Part shown: positions 41,101 to 45,404 of the stretch, one piece after another
Position numbering within the stretch: position 1 is the stretch's first letter
How the letters are laid out: each line of letters starts with the position of its first letter
DNA from: Petrosia ficiformis
Taxonomy: Eukaryota; Porifera; Demospongiae; Haplosclerida; Petrosiidae
Reading direction: 5' to 3'
Length of the DNA stretch: 64,000 nt
Assembly (NCBI GenBank): GCA_947044365.1
Contig: OX345636.1
Span: 44,269,037-44,333,036, forward strand
Translations under genes and position numbers: made by a program
The notes under the pieces: generated by a model
What the model saw: the letters and a program-made list of their open reading frames with translations, nothing else
Told to the model about the DNA's origin: nothing
Databases searched by the model: none

Positions 41101-41808
41101 CTATTAGCAACATACTCCTATGGTGACTCTACTTTGAGTATTTGGCATGTAAGAGATGATATTGAACTAAAACATGGAGTGTAAGAGGTATGGGAGGGAA
41201 GAGAAAAAAAGGAAGAGAAAAGTACCGGTAATGATTGTGAAATATAGGTGTTGTAATAGAGGAGAGTATTAGTTTTGGTAGAGAGAATAAACAACTTGTG
41301 CTCATTCTGTGAGTTATGGTATCTTCAATGAATCATTTATGAAATAACCATTAGCCCAATGTTTGTGCAAGACCTGTTTGTTAGTACTTAAGGTTTTTCA
41401 GTTGGTCATCTTAACACCTGACCTGCACACACTATTATAAACAACACTTTCTTGCTAAAACCATCAAGTACTTCCTTATCATAGAATGGAATATAATGAC
41501 AACTTCCTCTTTATGCAATAATTATAATTTTTATTGTAGGCACAATTAACTCTGGATTAAAATTAACATCCATCTATTTTAACCCCTAATATGTTCTCTT
41601 TCTTTCACACACACACACACACACACAGGTCGGTTCTTCTTATCTTGGTGGTGTTATAAGCCAAAATCCAAAATGCCTTCATAGCTGGCCTGCAATTTCC
41701 AGTTCATCTTCATCAACATATTCCAGTTATGTGCGTCTTGAGTGGGCCAGCAGTAAAATCATAGTACTGTATATGCCTGGAGGAATAGAATACAGATACT
41801 CTTTATGA
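3641..41808 (+). CDS. WDR7: WDR7 / rabconnectin-3 beta, 17 exons, 5' end outside the window
   Basis: WD-repeat protein that, with DMXL proteins (rabconnectin-3 alpha), regulates assembly and acidification by the V-ATPase on endosomes and vesicles (established for animal homologues). Seventeen exons with GT-AG borders join in phase from 3641 to a TGA at 41806-41808, giving about 1,102 codons. Human WDR7 has about 1,490 residues, so roughly the first quarter lies upstream. WD signatures are visible: DFSVRLWDLYKG (exon 3), DGRLYVWQIETG (exon 4) and DSTLSIWH (exon 16). Diagnostic family stretches are VSCLHAWNLDESLDR, ISFGLLSYGGSLSLVLPG, TTQHLLTVVSITNTLMN, REAAQALLQAELRRV and LVILGMIGAEF. The introns are large and packed with transposons, and one contains an antisense collagen cluster. 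No frame break was seen, so the gene looks functional. Confidence 0.93.
3961..4390 (+). mobile_element. MITE family M1, copy 1 (3' truncated)
   Basis: It begins with gcctgtagggccatctctat followed by the family body and ends within the internal GTTTCAGGCA block, lacking the right terminus. M1 is about 410-450 bp with 17-18-bp inverted ends (CATCCCTATGATTGCTTT). Seven copies occur in this window. Confidence 0.7.
4640..6925 (-). pseudogene. DUF6589-type transposon gene relic
   Basis: Read on the minus strand, coding segments run in order. They are GDNAPIHDVLSLDLSVFLP (about 6840-6915), CKYSAQMSKKSVTV (about 6695-6735), QMLSILERLHGYDPYMV and LAFCGDQLTVALAHTAQEV (6400-6630), VGDWHNTVNFME (6385-6420), and CWKALLLHFHVPGHTNYVKE to VAEQLKYSCFINT (about 4940-5100). 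The last is PINHHLIRTLKYCVAAIGPN and onward to about 4640. The GDQLT and VGDWH motifs and the GHTNY segment are characteristic of DUF6589 proteins, a transposon-associated family of unknown mechanism. Decay shows as a frame shift in the T-run at about 6420, several stops, and a TTAA MITE inserted at 5445-6015. Confidence 0.65.
5445..6015 (+). mobile_element. TTAA-flanked MITE, copy 1
   Basis: 571 bp from TTAACCCTTAG to AGGGGTTAA, with TTAA at both edges, as expected for piggyBac-type target duplication. A second full copy lies in reverse at 26383-26945 and a fragment at 15907-15960. It interrupts the DUF6589 relic, so it inserted later. The GC-rich interior is unlike the AT-rich surroundings. 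Confidence 0.75.
7232..7638 (-). mobile_element. MITE family M1, copy 2
   Basis: Full-length reverse copy. It begins ATCCCCTATGATTGCTTT and ends AAAGCAATCATAGGGATGG, followed by the GGCCCTACGGGCC mini-palindrome. It contains an internal A-run plus TA microsatellite at about 7559-7590. Confidence 0.75.
8106..8290 (-). mobile_element. Internally deleted derivative of the 47.6-49.9 kb CACTA-like element
   Basis: 8106-8177 matches 47620-47692 and 8188-8285 matches about 49760-49850. The two blocks are adjacent here but about 2 kb apart in the longer copy. This is what an internal deletion of the transposase gene would leave. Confidence 0.5.
8300..9065 (-). pseudogene. Zinc-finger-like ORF remnants of transposon origin
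   Basis: 8822-9064 on the minus strand encodes LYICKGCMSLVERAGRELD, a Cys-x2-Cys motif followed by an amphipathic helix. At 8290-8580 scattered frames read TVKEVCRDVRKEVQQRVSRK and then KELSSKAP. It could be the 5' part of the element whose ends lie just downstream. No intact gene. Confidence 0.35.
9066..9524. other. WDR7 intron, no feature seen
   Basis: AT-rich sequence with short TACATTGTGTACTA-type palindromes near 9460-9495. No coding, RNA or mobile signal was recognised. Confidence 0.5.
9525..9684 (+). CDS. WDR7: WDR7 exon 2 of window
   Basis: 160 nt, phase 0 in and one base out. Acceptor acatgtag, donor gtgaat. It encodes ITCSLYLTKFGRLICGQSNG, corresponding to the family LVCGREDGSIV blade. 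Confidence 0.85.
10033..10253 (+). CDS. WDR7: WDR7 exon 3 of window
   Basis: 221 nt. Acceptor tcatgcag, donor gtaagt, phase 0 out. It encodes FLKGHTGKVTTLLYP and LLSGGADFSVRLWDLYKG, a typical WD repeat strongly similar to animal WDR7. Confidence 0.93.
10381..10562. mobile_element. MITE with CAGTGTTTCCCC ends
   Basis: The left end CAGTGTTTCCCCTAAAAT pairs with a right end reading CAATGCTTCCCCCAGGATAA on the opposite strand, about 182 bp apart. It is non-coding and hAT-like by its ends (inference). Confidence 0.55.
10570..10805. repeat. 38-bp minisatellite, about 5 copies
   Basis: The phrase ACAATTGGAAGCA(C/T)TGA recurs at 10601, 10639, 10677, 10720 and 10758, giving a 38-bp period with one 43-bp unit. 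It lies in the intron after WDR7 exon 3. The minus-strand reading frame over it only reflects the repeat. Confidence 0.85.
11205..11400 (+). CDS. WDR7: WDR7 exon 4 of window
   Basis: 196 nt. Acceptor gttacag, donor gtaaga, one base out. It encodes CICSIAEDNSVAVLS and VHCSDGRLYVWQIETG, the next WD blade. Confidence 0.93.
11551..11919 (-). mobile_element. MITE family M1, copy 3 (truncated)
   Basis: It begins CATCCCTATGATTGCTTT and runs through the family body, including TA repeats at 11877-11908. It stops at GTTCGAACCCG, so the last terminal repeat is missing. Confidence 0.7.
12612..12992 (+). mobile_element. MITE family M1, copy 4
   Basis: It runs from GGCCCGTAG through the family body to CACAAAGCAGTCATAGGGAT. 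The left end has a deletion removing part of CATCCCTATGATT. Confidence 0.7.
13074..13177 (+). CDS. WDR7: WDR7 exon 5 of window
   Basis: 104 nt. Acceptor atttgtag, donor gtatat. It encodes GTLDRCVDGERAQIIL, equivalent to the family GALDRCV segment, then a Ser-rich linker that is much shorter than in vertebrates. Confidence 0.9.
13473..13699 (-). mobile_element. MITE with GTTTTTGATA ends, copy 2
   Basis: The reverse complement matches 277-493 throughout. Its ends are GTTTTTGATACG and GCTTATCAAAAAC. The two overlapping minus-strand reading frames are not genes. Confidence 0.7.
14114..14132 (+). repeat. Run of 19 G residues
   Basis: An uninterrupted poly-G tract lies 63 bp before the exon 6 acceptor at 14195. 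It could form a G-quadruplex in DNA or pre-mRNA. Its length may also be an assembly artefact. Confidence 0.85.
14196..14422 (+). CDS. WDR7: WDR7 exon 6 of window, ends in the first copy of a 55-bp repeat
   Basis: 227 nt. Acceptor tctatag. It encodes HSLVQVILFDPQVLINKLQ, matching the family VHVLFFDVEALI stretch. The only in-frame junction to exon 7 uses the GTACAT donor at 14423 and gives Arg across the junction. The last 47 exon bases and the donor form the first unit of a 55-bp tandem array that continues into the intron. Confidence 0.85.
14376..14950 (+). repeat. 55-bp tandem array containing a splice donor in each unit
   Basis: Units start at 14376, 14431, 14486, 14541, 14596, 14651, 14706, 14761, 14816 and 14871, plus a partial eleventh at 14926. 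Each contains ACAAATAG|GTACATATA (CTAATAG in unit 10). The first unit ends WDR7 exon 6. Unit length is 1 mod 3. Reading through unit 2 ends at a TAG at 14475-14477 whose G is the last base before the second donor. Use of donor 2 or later therefore gives a truncated product. Confidence 0.93.
15907..15960 (-). mobile_element. Fragment of TTAA MITE family
   Basis: About 54 bases (ggggcaaacaaaacgacc...) resemble the interior of the elements at 5445 and 26383. Confidence 0.45.
16131..16298 (+). pseudogene. hAT transposase N-terminal fragment
   Basis: An open frame of 55 codons starts MATQTSLFEFFGESG and ends at a TAA. It is acidic and followed within about 50 bp by a piece of a hAT C-terminus (16354 onward), so the locus looks like an internally deleted hAT element. 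It could alternatively be a small unrelated ORF. The hAT link rests mainly on the adjacent C-terminal remnant. Confidence 0.4.
16340..16645 (+). pseudogene. hAT C-terminal (dimerisation) relic, copy 1
   Basis: The frame reads NRIKTKLKNRL, a stop, then VCSVEM and PPLQQFNFLRALEIYKH. The same block with the longer CESGFSAANRIKTKLRNRL occurs at 22500-22610. The SGFSAxNRIKT motif is typical of the hAT dimerisation region. Stops are present. Confidence 0.55.
16675..17121 (+). mobile_element. MITE family M1, copy 5 (most complete)
   Basis: It begins ATGGCCCGTAGGGCCAT, a 17-base palindrome, then CCCTATGATTGCTTTCCCAC. It ends AAAGCAATCATAGGGATG, so the inverted ends are about 18 bp. It is non-coding. 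Confidence 0.8.
17122..17870. other. Intron / 3' flank of collagen locus 1, nothing recognised
   Basis: AT-rich with scattered TACATGTAC motifs. No coding or repeat copy was recognised. Confidence 0.4.
17871..19339 (-). CDS. Short-chain (C4-type) collagen, intact, two exons
   Basis: Secreted sponge short-chain collagen (spongin-like). Exon 1 is complement(19267..19339): ATG plus a hydrophobic signal peptide, MKILLVIVVLVIMEWNYCEG. Exon 2 is complement(17871..18634), with donor gtaaca, acceptor ttaaatag and a 632-bp intron. In total about 278 residues. After a Cys-Cys segment come about 15 Gly-X-Y triplets (from GRDGRDGLPGPAGRDG to GPPGPISGG). The C-terminal domain has LYTRWGRTTCP, HYTHSGGGANYLCLP, VPCAVCY, ETVPGSYANTDGALFHH and a terminal TCVVCTK, all hallmarks of the sponge C4 family. 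It is nested antisense in a WDR7 intron, and two damaged paralogues lie downstream on the + axis. The frame was checked through exon 2 and has no break. Confidence 0.9.
19430..19451 (-). promoter_or_regulatory. TATA box and GTAGT palindrome of collagen gene 1
   Basis: Read on the minus strand, TATAAATA lies about 90 bp upstream of the ATG, directly preceded by GTAGTTTACTAC. The same arrangement is kept at collagen locus 2 (25737-25758). The conservation argues for a shared core promoter (inference). Confidence 0.55.
20003..20195 (+). repeat. TCTG / TC pyrimidine microsatellite
   Basis: Almost pure C/T on the + strand with TGTC insertions, ending in a (TGTC)n run. Three overlapping Ser/Leu/Cys-rich frames are artefacts. 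Confidence 0.9.
20380..20780. other. Unassigned intron sequence
   Basis: It contains a GCGAGGC-like motif (ccgagcaccttagtgcgagg, 20389-20410) similar in style to repeat ends elsewhere, and no coding signal. Confidence 0.35.
21217..21612. mobile_element. Foldback MITE, copy 1
   Basis: The left arm starts near CAAAAATAAAATTGTTTAAA. The right arm ends ATTTTAACAATTCTATTTG, its near reverse complement. An inner palindrome ATTAGATG..ACAAAGAAG / CTTCTTTGTGCATCTAAT sits at the centre (21383-21453). Copy 2 lies at 54105-54470, and the inner 70-bp piece also occurs alone at about 19862-19930. Confidence 0.65.
21775..21978 (+). repeat. GTGAC nonamer array, inverted relative to 20788-21195
   Basis: GTGACTATTGTGACTGTAGTG-like units run in the opposite orientation to the arrays at 19.7 and 20.8 kb. 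The two opposed arrays flank the foldback MITE. Confidence 0.7.
22342..22404. repeat. Hairpin with GAGGGCCGAAGGCACGAG loop
   Basis: Arms GTCTCTACTAGATTTATCAAAC and GTTTGATAAATGTAGTAGAGAC pair with about two mismatches around an 18-base GC-rich loop. Confidence 0.8.
22430..22800 (+). pseudogene. hAT C-terminal relic, copy 2
   Basis: RAFRAITASFARMENLPELV is followed, after a one-base frame shift, by CESGFSAANRIKTKLRNRL and QVCSVEMLLSV, then a stop. It is the dimerisation end of a hAT transposase, related to the copy at 16340. Confidence 0.6.
22800..23522. other. Unassigned intron repeat
   Basis: The phrase AAGATGTGCACCCT occurs at about 22979 and 23194, suggesting an old internally repetitive element. 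No coding or termini were identified. Confidence 0.3.
23523..23674. mobile_element. MITE with CAGTGTTCTCCCTAG ends
   Basis: Perfect 15-bp terminal inverted repeats CAGTGTTCTCCCTAG / CTAGGGAGAACACTG enclose a 152-bp element. The flanks share ATATG. It is non-coding and hAT-like by its ends. Confidence 0.8.
24012..24478 (+). repeat. Interspersed repeat R1, copy 1
   Basis: It begins TATCAGAGAGTACGGTAGTA (a small palindrome) and ends near ACGCATGCGCATTTGT..ACATGG. A second copy lies at 38344-38768 with about 85-90% visual identity. Its insertion marks the point where collagen locus 2 loses its C-terminal half. Confidence 0.7.
24478..25636 (-). pseudogene. Short-chain collagen locus 2: frameshifted and C-terminally truncated
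   Basis: Exon 1, complement(25564..25636), keeps a clean signal peptide (MKILLVIVVLVIIAWNYC) and donor. Exon 2 starts at 24937. Relative to locus 1 it carries a 6-base insertion and then a 4-base AGTA-type insertion. The spliced frame therefore meets TAA just before the collagen domain. The Gly-X-Y block and the first half of the C4 domain (LYTRWGRTTCP, HSGGGANYLCLP) are intact in another frame. After about YGAKYRRPCFTSM the gene is replaced by repeat R1, so the second half of the C4 domain is gone. A frame opening at an internal ATG would begin MILLNVLLTLLYLLL, a hydrophobic, signal-like start. Confidence 0.8.
25737..25758 (-). promoter_or_regulatory. TATA box and GTAGT palindrome of collagen locus 2
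   Basis: TATAAATA on the minus strand is preceded by GTAGTTTACTAC, as at locus 1, about 100 bp upstream of the exon 1 ATG. Confidence 0.5.
25975..26135. repeat. Imperfect duplicated CTTTCCCTCACTAT block
   Basis: The sequence CTGCTTTCCCTCACTAT.GATATTCCCTAGTCATAGC occurs twice in tandem (about 26042 and 26095). No gene. Confidence 0.6.
26383..26945 (-). mobile_element. TTAA-flanked MITE, copy 2
   Basis: 563 bp from TTAACCCTTAGAGCACTG to CTAAGGGTTAA, with TTAA at both sides. It is the reverse orientation of the copy at 5445-6015. The opposed reading frames across it (26548-27053) are artefacts. Confidence 0.78.
26996..27331 (-). mobile_element. MITE family M1, copy 6
   Basis: It begins GTATCCTTGTGACTGCTTT, keeps the family body, and ends CATCGAACCTGTGATAAAAC. 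It abuts the TTAA MITE. Confidence 0.65.
27465..27664 (+). mobile_element. MITE family M1, copy 7 (short)
   Basis: It begins agcctccagggttatccccatgattgct and ends CACAATCATAGGGATAT. The middle is deleted. Confidence 0.6.
27870..29880 (-). mobile_element. Penelope-like retroelement (PLE), degenerate
   Basis: A single pseudo-ORF runs on the minus strand. It starts with ENKEIVILPADKGG and, after a frameshift, TVVMDANDYESKM (about 29630-29740). Then comes the reverse transcriptase (28726-29631) with IYGLPKVHKPQVPLRPIVS, SFDVVSLFTNMP, HGTAIGSPVS and the catalytic YVDD box. A linker follows, then a GIY-YIG-like endonuclease (VVYRILCKD .. SYIGQTLRTLNRR, about 28330-28440). Damage: at least two frameshifts upstream of the RT, an in-frame TAA, a TGA between RT and linker (about 28725, consistent with CGA to TGA decay) and a one-base shift inside GIY-YIG. 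The 3' end carries a hammerhead ribozyme. It lies just 3' of collagen locus 3, same strand. Confidence 0.88.
27896..27947 (-). ncRNA. Hammerhead ribozyme, PLE type, minimal stem III
   Basis: On the minus strand the order is stem I (ATTATACC), CTGATGA, stem II (GGCTATT - GAATAA - AATAGCC), GAAA, CGTT, then GGTATTAT. The two conserved core boxes are exact, stem II has 7 perfect pairs, and stem I pairs 7 of 8. Cleavage is expected after the GTT that follows ACG. Stem III is only the ACGT palindrome, which matches published PLE hammerheads thought to work as dimers (established knowledge). Confidence 0.8.
29889..30973 (-). pseudogene. Short-chain collagen locus 3: pseudogene
   Basis: Exon 1, complement(30937..30973), retains only MKILLHYKAIMK, so half of the signal peptide is deleted, but the donor gtaatg survives. 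Exon 2 (from about 30564 down to the TAA at 29889) keeps the Gly-X-Y block, YTHSGGGANYLCLP, and the end CGTGLPCLPYVTTKTITCVV. It has frame shifts before the collagen block and after LCLP, a TGA after YLMAK, and a deletion of the ETVPGSYANTD region. It is the third member of the nested cluster. Confidence 0.85.
30975..31675. other. Intron sequence before WDR7 exon 7
   Basis: AT-rich with ATGTACATGTATG repeats at 31395-31452. Nothing else was recognised. Confidence 0.5.
31676..31858 (+). CDS. WDR7: WDR7 exon 7 of window
   Basis: 183 nt. Acceptor ttttgtag, donor gtttgt. It enters with one base completing AGG from exon 6 and leaves with two bases. It encodes IVRLLVSCLHAWNLDESLDR, a strong WDR7 match. 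Confidence 0.93.
32057..32660 (+). mobile_element. Possible piggyBac-like 5' relic with GACGCCAATTGGCGTC palindrome
   Basis: It starts TTAACCGATTAACTGCC, then the perfect 16-bp palindrome GACGCCAATTGGCGTC (about 32079-32094), repeated as GACACCAATTGGCGTC about 35 bp later. Downstream fragments read RYEISDVLKMM and DDFDNDNCEPSNDE, like the acidic N-terminus of piggyBac transposases. No catalytic domain and no right end were found. Confidence 0.35.
32754..32989 (+). CDS. WDR7: WDR7 exon 8 of window
   Basis: 236 nt. Acceptor cctacacag, donor gtttgt. It encodes LGLVRPSRPISFGLLSYGG, equivalent to the family VSFGLLSRGGHMSLMLPG block. Confidence 0.93.
32990..34220 (+). other. WDR7 intron 8, nothing coding recognised
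   Basis: It contains an ATAATTATGAGTATCATAAAAGC block (about 33371) also found at 20761, so there is a dispersed repeat. Overlapping Ile/Ser-rich frames on both strands are artefacts. Confidence 0.4.
34221..34478 (+). CDS. WDR7: WDR7 exon 9 of window
   Basis: 258 nt. Acceptor ttctcttag, donor gtttgt. It has an acidic linker, then WQLSRSLTTQHLLTVVSITN, matching family RAVTTQHLLSIISLANTLM. Confidence 0.93.
35305..35507 (+). CDS. WDR7: WDR7 exon 10 of window
   Basis: 203 nt. Acceptor atttgtag, donor gtgagt, phase 0 out. It encodes WSRVAALHCVMLPERMAGYF, matching WSQLAAMHCVMLP of the family. Confidence 0.93.
35800..35949 (+). CDS. WDR7: WDR7 exon 11 of window
   Basis: 150 nt, phase 0 on both sides. 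Acceptor tgtattag, donor gtatgt. It encodes IREAAQALLQAELRRVGVSG, near-identical to the animal consensus. Confidence 0.93.
36459..36639 (+). CDS. WDR7: WDR7 exon 12 of window
   Basis: 181 nt. Acceptor gtatatag, donor gtatga. It encodes QQQQITALVILGMIGAEF, then a basic stretch (RRNSKGKKR). Confidence 0.92.
37309..37736 (+). CDS. WDR7: WDR7 exon 13 of window
   Basis: 428 nt, the largest exon. Acceptor tatttcag, donor gttcgt. It encodes AAELMGRGFHLWENYVDVSA and VTVVTAIAKEV, matching the family [26 protein letters not shown] and ITTIAKEV regions. Confidence 0.95.
37737..38343 (+). other. WDR7 intron, CATTCATTCA-rich
   Basis: Loose ATTCATTC repeats and nothing coding. The apparent reading frame running out of exon 13 is intron read-through. 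Confidence 0.5.
38344..38768 (+). repeat. Interspersed repeat R1, copy 2
   Basis: It begins TATCAGAGAGTACAGTAGTA and ends ACGCATGCACATTTGT..ACATGG, matching 24012-24478 with small indels. Confidence 0.7.
39185..39345 (+). pseudogene. EXOC5 (exocyst Sec10) coding fragment inside a WDR7 intron
   Basis: An open stretch encodes ELEDRITYVARKVVHLGDQL and then RSRDAEAERLMEIMMEFK. This matches the conserved animal EXOC5 segment (YVATKVCHLGDQLEGVN .. AVEAQKLMKYFNEF). Upstream and downstream EXOC5 sequence is absent, the surrounding frame is low-complexity, and there are insertions after the Leu-Glu. It is best explained as a duplicated or retrocopied gene fragment, not an exon of WDR7. Confidence 0.65.
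39560..39662. mobile_element. Hairpin MITE with 21-bp perfect arms
   Basis: CAAACCACTTCCATATAACC plus C at 39560-39580 is the exact reverse complement of 39642-39662. The 61-bp loop is AT-rich. Confidence 0.8.
40140..40283 (+). CDS. WDR7: WDR7 exon 14 of window
   Basis: 144 nt, phase 0 on both sides. Acceptor tatatacag, donor gttagt. It encodes KKDILELIRTILEKCSPHVS, the helical segment before the last WD repeats. Confidence 0.92.
40524..40606 (+). CDS. WDR7: WDR7 exon 15 of window
   Basis: 83 nt. Acceptor attttctag, donor gtatgt. It encodes IVDVVLFCLDQDELKKSNLD, corresponding to VMDIIMYCLEGSLVKKKGL in human. Confidence 0.9.
40944..41148 (+). CDS. WDR7: WDR7 exon 16 of window
   Basis: 205 nt. 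Acceptor aatacag, donor gtaaga. It encodes RLAVGARSGQVGVYDLKQ and LLATYSYGDSTLSIWH, the two C-terminal WD blades. Confidence 0.95.
41629..41808 (+). CDS. WDR7: WDR7 terminal exon
   Basis: 180 nt with stop TGA at 41806. The acceptor is preceded by a CA microsatellite in place of a normal pyrimidine tract. The C-terminus GGIEYRYSL matches family DGKEHRFMV. No canonical AATAAA was seen in the next 200 bases, so the poly(A) site is unassigned. Confidence 0.93.
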   Translation, partial: VGSSYLGGVISQNPKCLHSWPAISSSSSSTYSSYVRLEWASSKIIVLYMPGGIEYRYSL

Positions 41809-43020
41809 ACTGGAGTTTGGAATTATAAATTTACTCATAATTATTATTACTAGTATTTTAGAGCATTCTTGTATTTGAATTGAGTGAATTTTTCAATTGA
41901 TGAGTAACATGTCGTGAGTTTCATACTATGGCGTAAGAGCGTGGGTATGAGGCTATATGCATATGTGGAATTTAAACCCCTAAACATGAAGTATAGAGAC
42001 ATAGAATAATGATCATTGTAAGACATTTAGTTCATATTAACTTCAGGCCAGGGTTGATTGAATGAAACATACTCCAAGTGTTGCTACAGATATTTATTGT
42101 TCTTTTCTCCATTCTGTTGTTTTAACATCTAATAACTAATTTGCTAAAGTATTAGAAAACAGAATCCTAGTTGGAATAACTTTGAGGATTCTTGCATAGA
42201 GAGAAATGACTATCGCCATCAATCCAGGAGTTGACATGCATCAAAGCTTAAGTCATAGTTGCCAGCTTAATGAATATGTATCACATTAAATTAATACTAT
42301 ATTATAGTAATTCAATAATAGTTCATATATAATCTCTGTGTTTTAAATTATCTACAGTATGCATAAATTACGGACAATTGGATGATGTGAATCAAATAAT
42401 TACAATCTGCATCATTATAATAATAAGCAAAATACTTAAGCAGTATAATATAAACCAGATTCGAATTCTAGTAATGTAGAATATAAAATTAGGACACAAG
42501 CTTAAGAGTCCCCATTAAAAAATATACCAAGCTAAGAATTCTCAAAATTGAGCATTTTGAATTAAAGCAAATTATTGTATCAGATGTTTAGACAATAGAA
42601 TGGAGCCAGGAAATGATTAATTTATGATACACCTATTTGGAAGTATTTTTGCCATTTAGATCCTGAAGGCGAAGCTCGAAGGATGCTAAATAGCATGAAT
42701 CCCCAAGAAATAGATGTATAAGCATAATTTTTCATAGATAATGTTCCTGAGTGATGGCGTATTCATATATAGTTGAATCTGCTAAGTCATAACACTTTAA
42801 AACACATTCATAGCCAAATTACTGCCAAATTTTGTCTATAATAACTTAAATCCATTTATGAGGTATAAATAAGAACCTTTAATTTTTCAAACTGTACAGT
42901 ACAAAATAATCTGAAATTAATGTACAAGAGGAATATTTTCTTTGTATATATGCTCTGGAATAACTTTTGTGTGGTGTCTGGATTCTTGTGTCATCATTCT
43001 ACTGGCATTATGACACAGAA
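41809..43020. other. Intergenic region after WDR7
   Basis: No gene was seen. A short hairpin at about 42652-42706 (CCATTTAGATCCT .. AGGATGCTAAATAG) surrounds a GAAGGCGAAGCTCGA loop, like the hairpins at 22342 and 56185. Confidence 0.5.
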
Positions 43021-43259
43021 TTACCCAAAATGTGAATAATCAAAAGTTCTAATGAAATCATTTAAATATATAATTGAGGAAATCGTGACACCATCAGGTA
43101 TGGATATAATTACATGAATGCAGTATGCACATGAACACACCATTTGTGCACATGCATATATGCAGCATTTGTGCACATGTTTGTTGGTGTGTGTGCTTGC
43201 ATGCATGCTCATGTTACATATGCATGATCATGTAAACATGCATGCTTGTAGCTTGCGTC

Positions 43260-43265
43260 TATAAA
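43260..43265 (+). promoter_or_regulatory. TATA box of small basic gene copy 1
   Basis: TATAAA lies 80 bp before the ATG in the conserved context CTATAAAATGTTTCCTCACACTG, shared with copies 3, 4 and 6. Confidence 0.6.
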
Positions 43266-43344
43266 ATGTTTCCTCACACTGAAGCTTATTCATTATTTCA
43301 TAGTAGCTCTTTCAACAGAACAAGAACTCAGTAAGCAACAGAAG

Positions 43345-43548
43345 ATGTCAAACATAACTACTGAACAGAAAGACTTAAAGCGGTTAACAGATATTGTCCA
43401 TTCGTTTACCTTCGATAGTGAAGTCGCCAATATTGTACATGATTACTTATTCAATAAAGAAACAGTAATAAGTGGATTGAAGAGAAAGAGGGAATCTGAG
43501 AATATTGTTGGCACAAAGAAAAGTAAAAAGAGACTGGGAAGACTTTAA
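43345..43548 (+). CDS. Small basic protein family, copy 1 (67 aa)
   Basis: I do not recognise the family. The single-exon frame starts MSNITTEQKDLKRLTD, has a middle with YLFNKETVISGLKRKRE, and ends NIVGTKKSKKRLGRL. The N-terminal half is mixed polar and hydrophobic. The C-terminal third is strongly Lys/Arg-rich and resembles a bipartite nuclear localisation signal (inference). Upstream there is a TATA box and CATG-rich DNA. Copies 3, 4 and 6 keep the same length and start context (gcaacagaagATG). It could be a nuclear basic protein or a secreted cationic peptide, although no signal peptide is visible. This copy is the most diverged of the four intact ones. Confidence 0.6.
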   Translation: MSNITTEQKDLKRLTDIVHSFTFDSEVANIVHDYLFNKETVISGLKRKRESENIVGTKKSKKRLGRL

Positions 43549-44591
43549 GCCTTGAACGTATTCAAACTGCAAAGTATTTCAACTGTTCATGGATAAAGAC
43601 CTACTACAGTTGCCAAGAGATACAGTTGGTGAAAGACAAACAATCACAGCTAGATATTCTATATAGTATAGAAGAGCAACCATGCATAAAACATTGATGA
43701 ACACAATATAATATAGAAACTTTCTATAATATATTTATTTGCAAATAATAATGTGATTGGTTCAGTATTACTTTTTTAATAGAAAATATGCTAACTACTG
43801 TAGGAGTATAGTATGTATTAATGCAATTAGTAACATTGTCATATGAAATTATGTACATCACAGGCTGTAAACATACTAATATCTTGTTATTATTTTTTAG
43901 TTCTTCTTGTTACCTTTTATTTACTCTTTTTCTTATATTTAAAAGAAATAGTTATATAGTGAATCAGTTTGTCCATTCTTTCACAGGTATAATTGTTCAA
44001 ACATTGAAACATATTTCCTTCAACACAGATATTAAATTTAAAAACAGCAATACTTAACCATAGTTTAGTATGCTCAATCTGTTTTAATGTATATTGTATC
44101 ATCTGAGGGCATCATTATGTAACATCAAAATAAAGAATTACGAAAGCAAACTCAATACACGAAAGTTAAAACTTCTTTATCATGCAAGCACAGTCATCGA
44201 CTATACATTTATAAGGCTGTAATTATACATACTATTCCTGAAAAACAAATAGCTTAATGCACTAGTCTCATTCCAACCACACACACAAGATCATGTTGAC
44301 ACAAAGGATCACAGTGAAAAACATGCATATTAATTATCCTACATGAAAGCATTGACGAACATTTTAATTAAAACACTTGATTGTAATTATATGAAAGAAG
44401 AAATTGAGGAAGCTGTTCATGGAAGAAAATAATAATTATGGATATGCAGTTACCTACATGCATACATGTGGCATTTGTGCACCTGCATATGTATGCACGC
44501 AGTATTTGTACACGGTGTATGTGCTTGCAATGGCATGCTCATCTCATGCTTGCTTGTAGTTTGCATTTATAAATGTTTCATCACACTGAAT

Positions 44592-44790
44592 GTATTAATT
44601 ATTTTATAGTAGCGAAACAAGATCTCAGAAGATAGATATTGATCATTCCCTAACCTTCAAATGTAAGGTCTCCAGACCCAATATTGTAGACGATTACTTA
44701 TTCACTAAAGAAACAGTAAAGAGTGGATTGAAGAGAAAGAAGGAACCTGAGAATATTGTTGGTACAGAGAAAAGTAAAAAGAGTCTATAA
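44592..44790 (+). pseudogene. Small basic protein family, copy 2 (start codon lost)
   Basis: The body is conserved (ETVKSGLKRKKEPENIVG, EKSKKSL, stop). The segment from the ATG to the first Asp is deleted, joining CTCAGAAG directly to ATAGATATTGAT. A TATA-like TTATAAAT lies at 44567-44574. It belongs to the same subtype as copy 5 (shared insertion RPNIV and EKSKK). Confidence 0.65.
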
Positions 44791-45404
44791 GTAGACTTTA
44801 AAGCTTCAAACTGCAAAGTATTTCAAGTTATACTTGTTCATGGATAAAGAACTACACATCTCCCAAGTGATTAGTTTGTGAAAGACAGATATTCTGGTAT
44901 AGAAGAGCAACCACAAAAATTGATAATTATTGTATTGCAATTTTGTGTAATACATGTTTTAATAAACAATAGCTATATTATATTATTGTTTAAAAAAGTA
45001 TTGCAAATATCTTGAGTGAATTTATGGACATTCAAATTGCAAATTAATAATGTAATATTCTGCAAAATTTAATGTAGATAATAATAATAAAGAAGAATGT
45101 AAAATTTCAGTTCAATGCTACTTGTTTCTCAACAGAATGATTGCTAATTATAGTTTGTATTCATTAATGATTATTCAACATAATAAACAATCTATATAAC
45201 AGCACTATGCAAACTTCAACAATGAACACAACACATTATAGTGATATATAATAACATAATGCATGTGACATTGCTATAAACATATTATATATGCAGTTAT
45301 GTATATCACAGCTTGTGATCATACTAATGTCTTGTTATTCTTTCTTAGTCTTCTTCTTATTAATTATATTCACTTTTTCTTGTATATTCAAGCCTTTGTG
45401 GCTA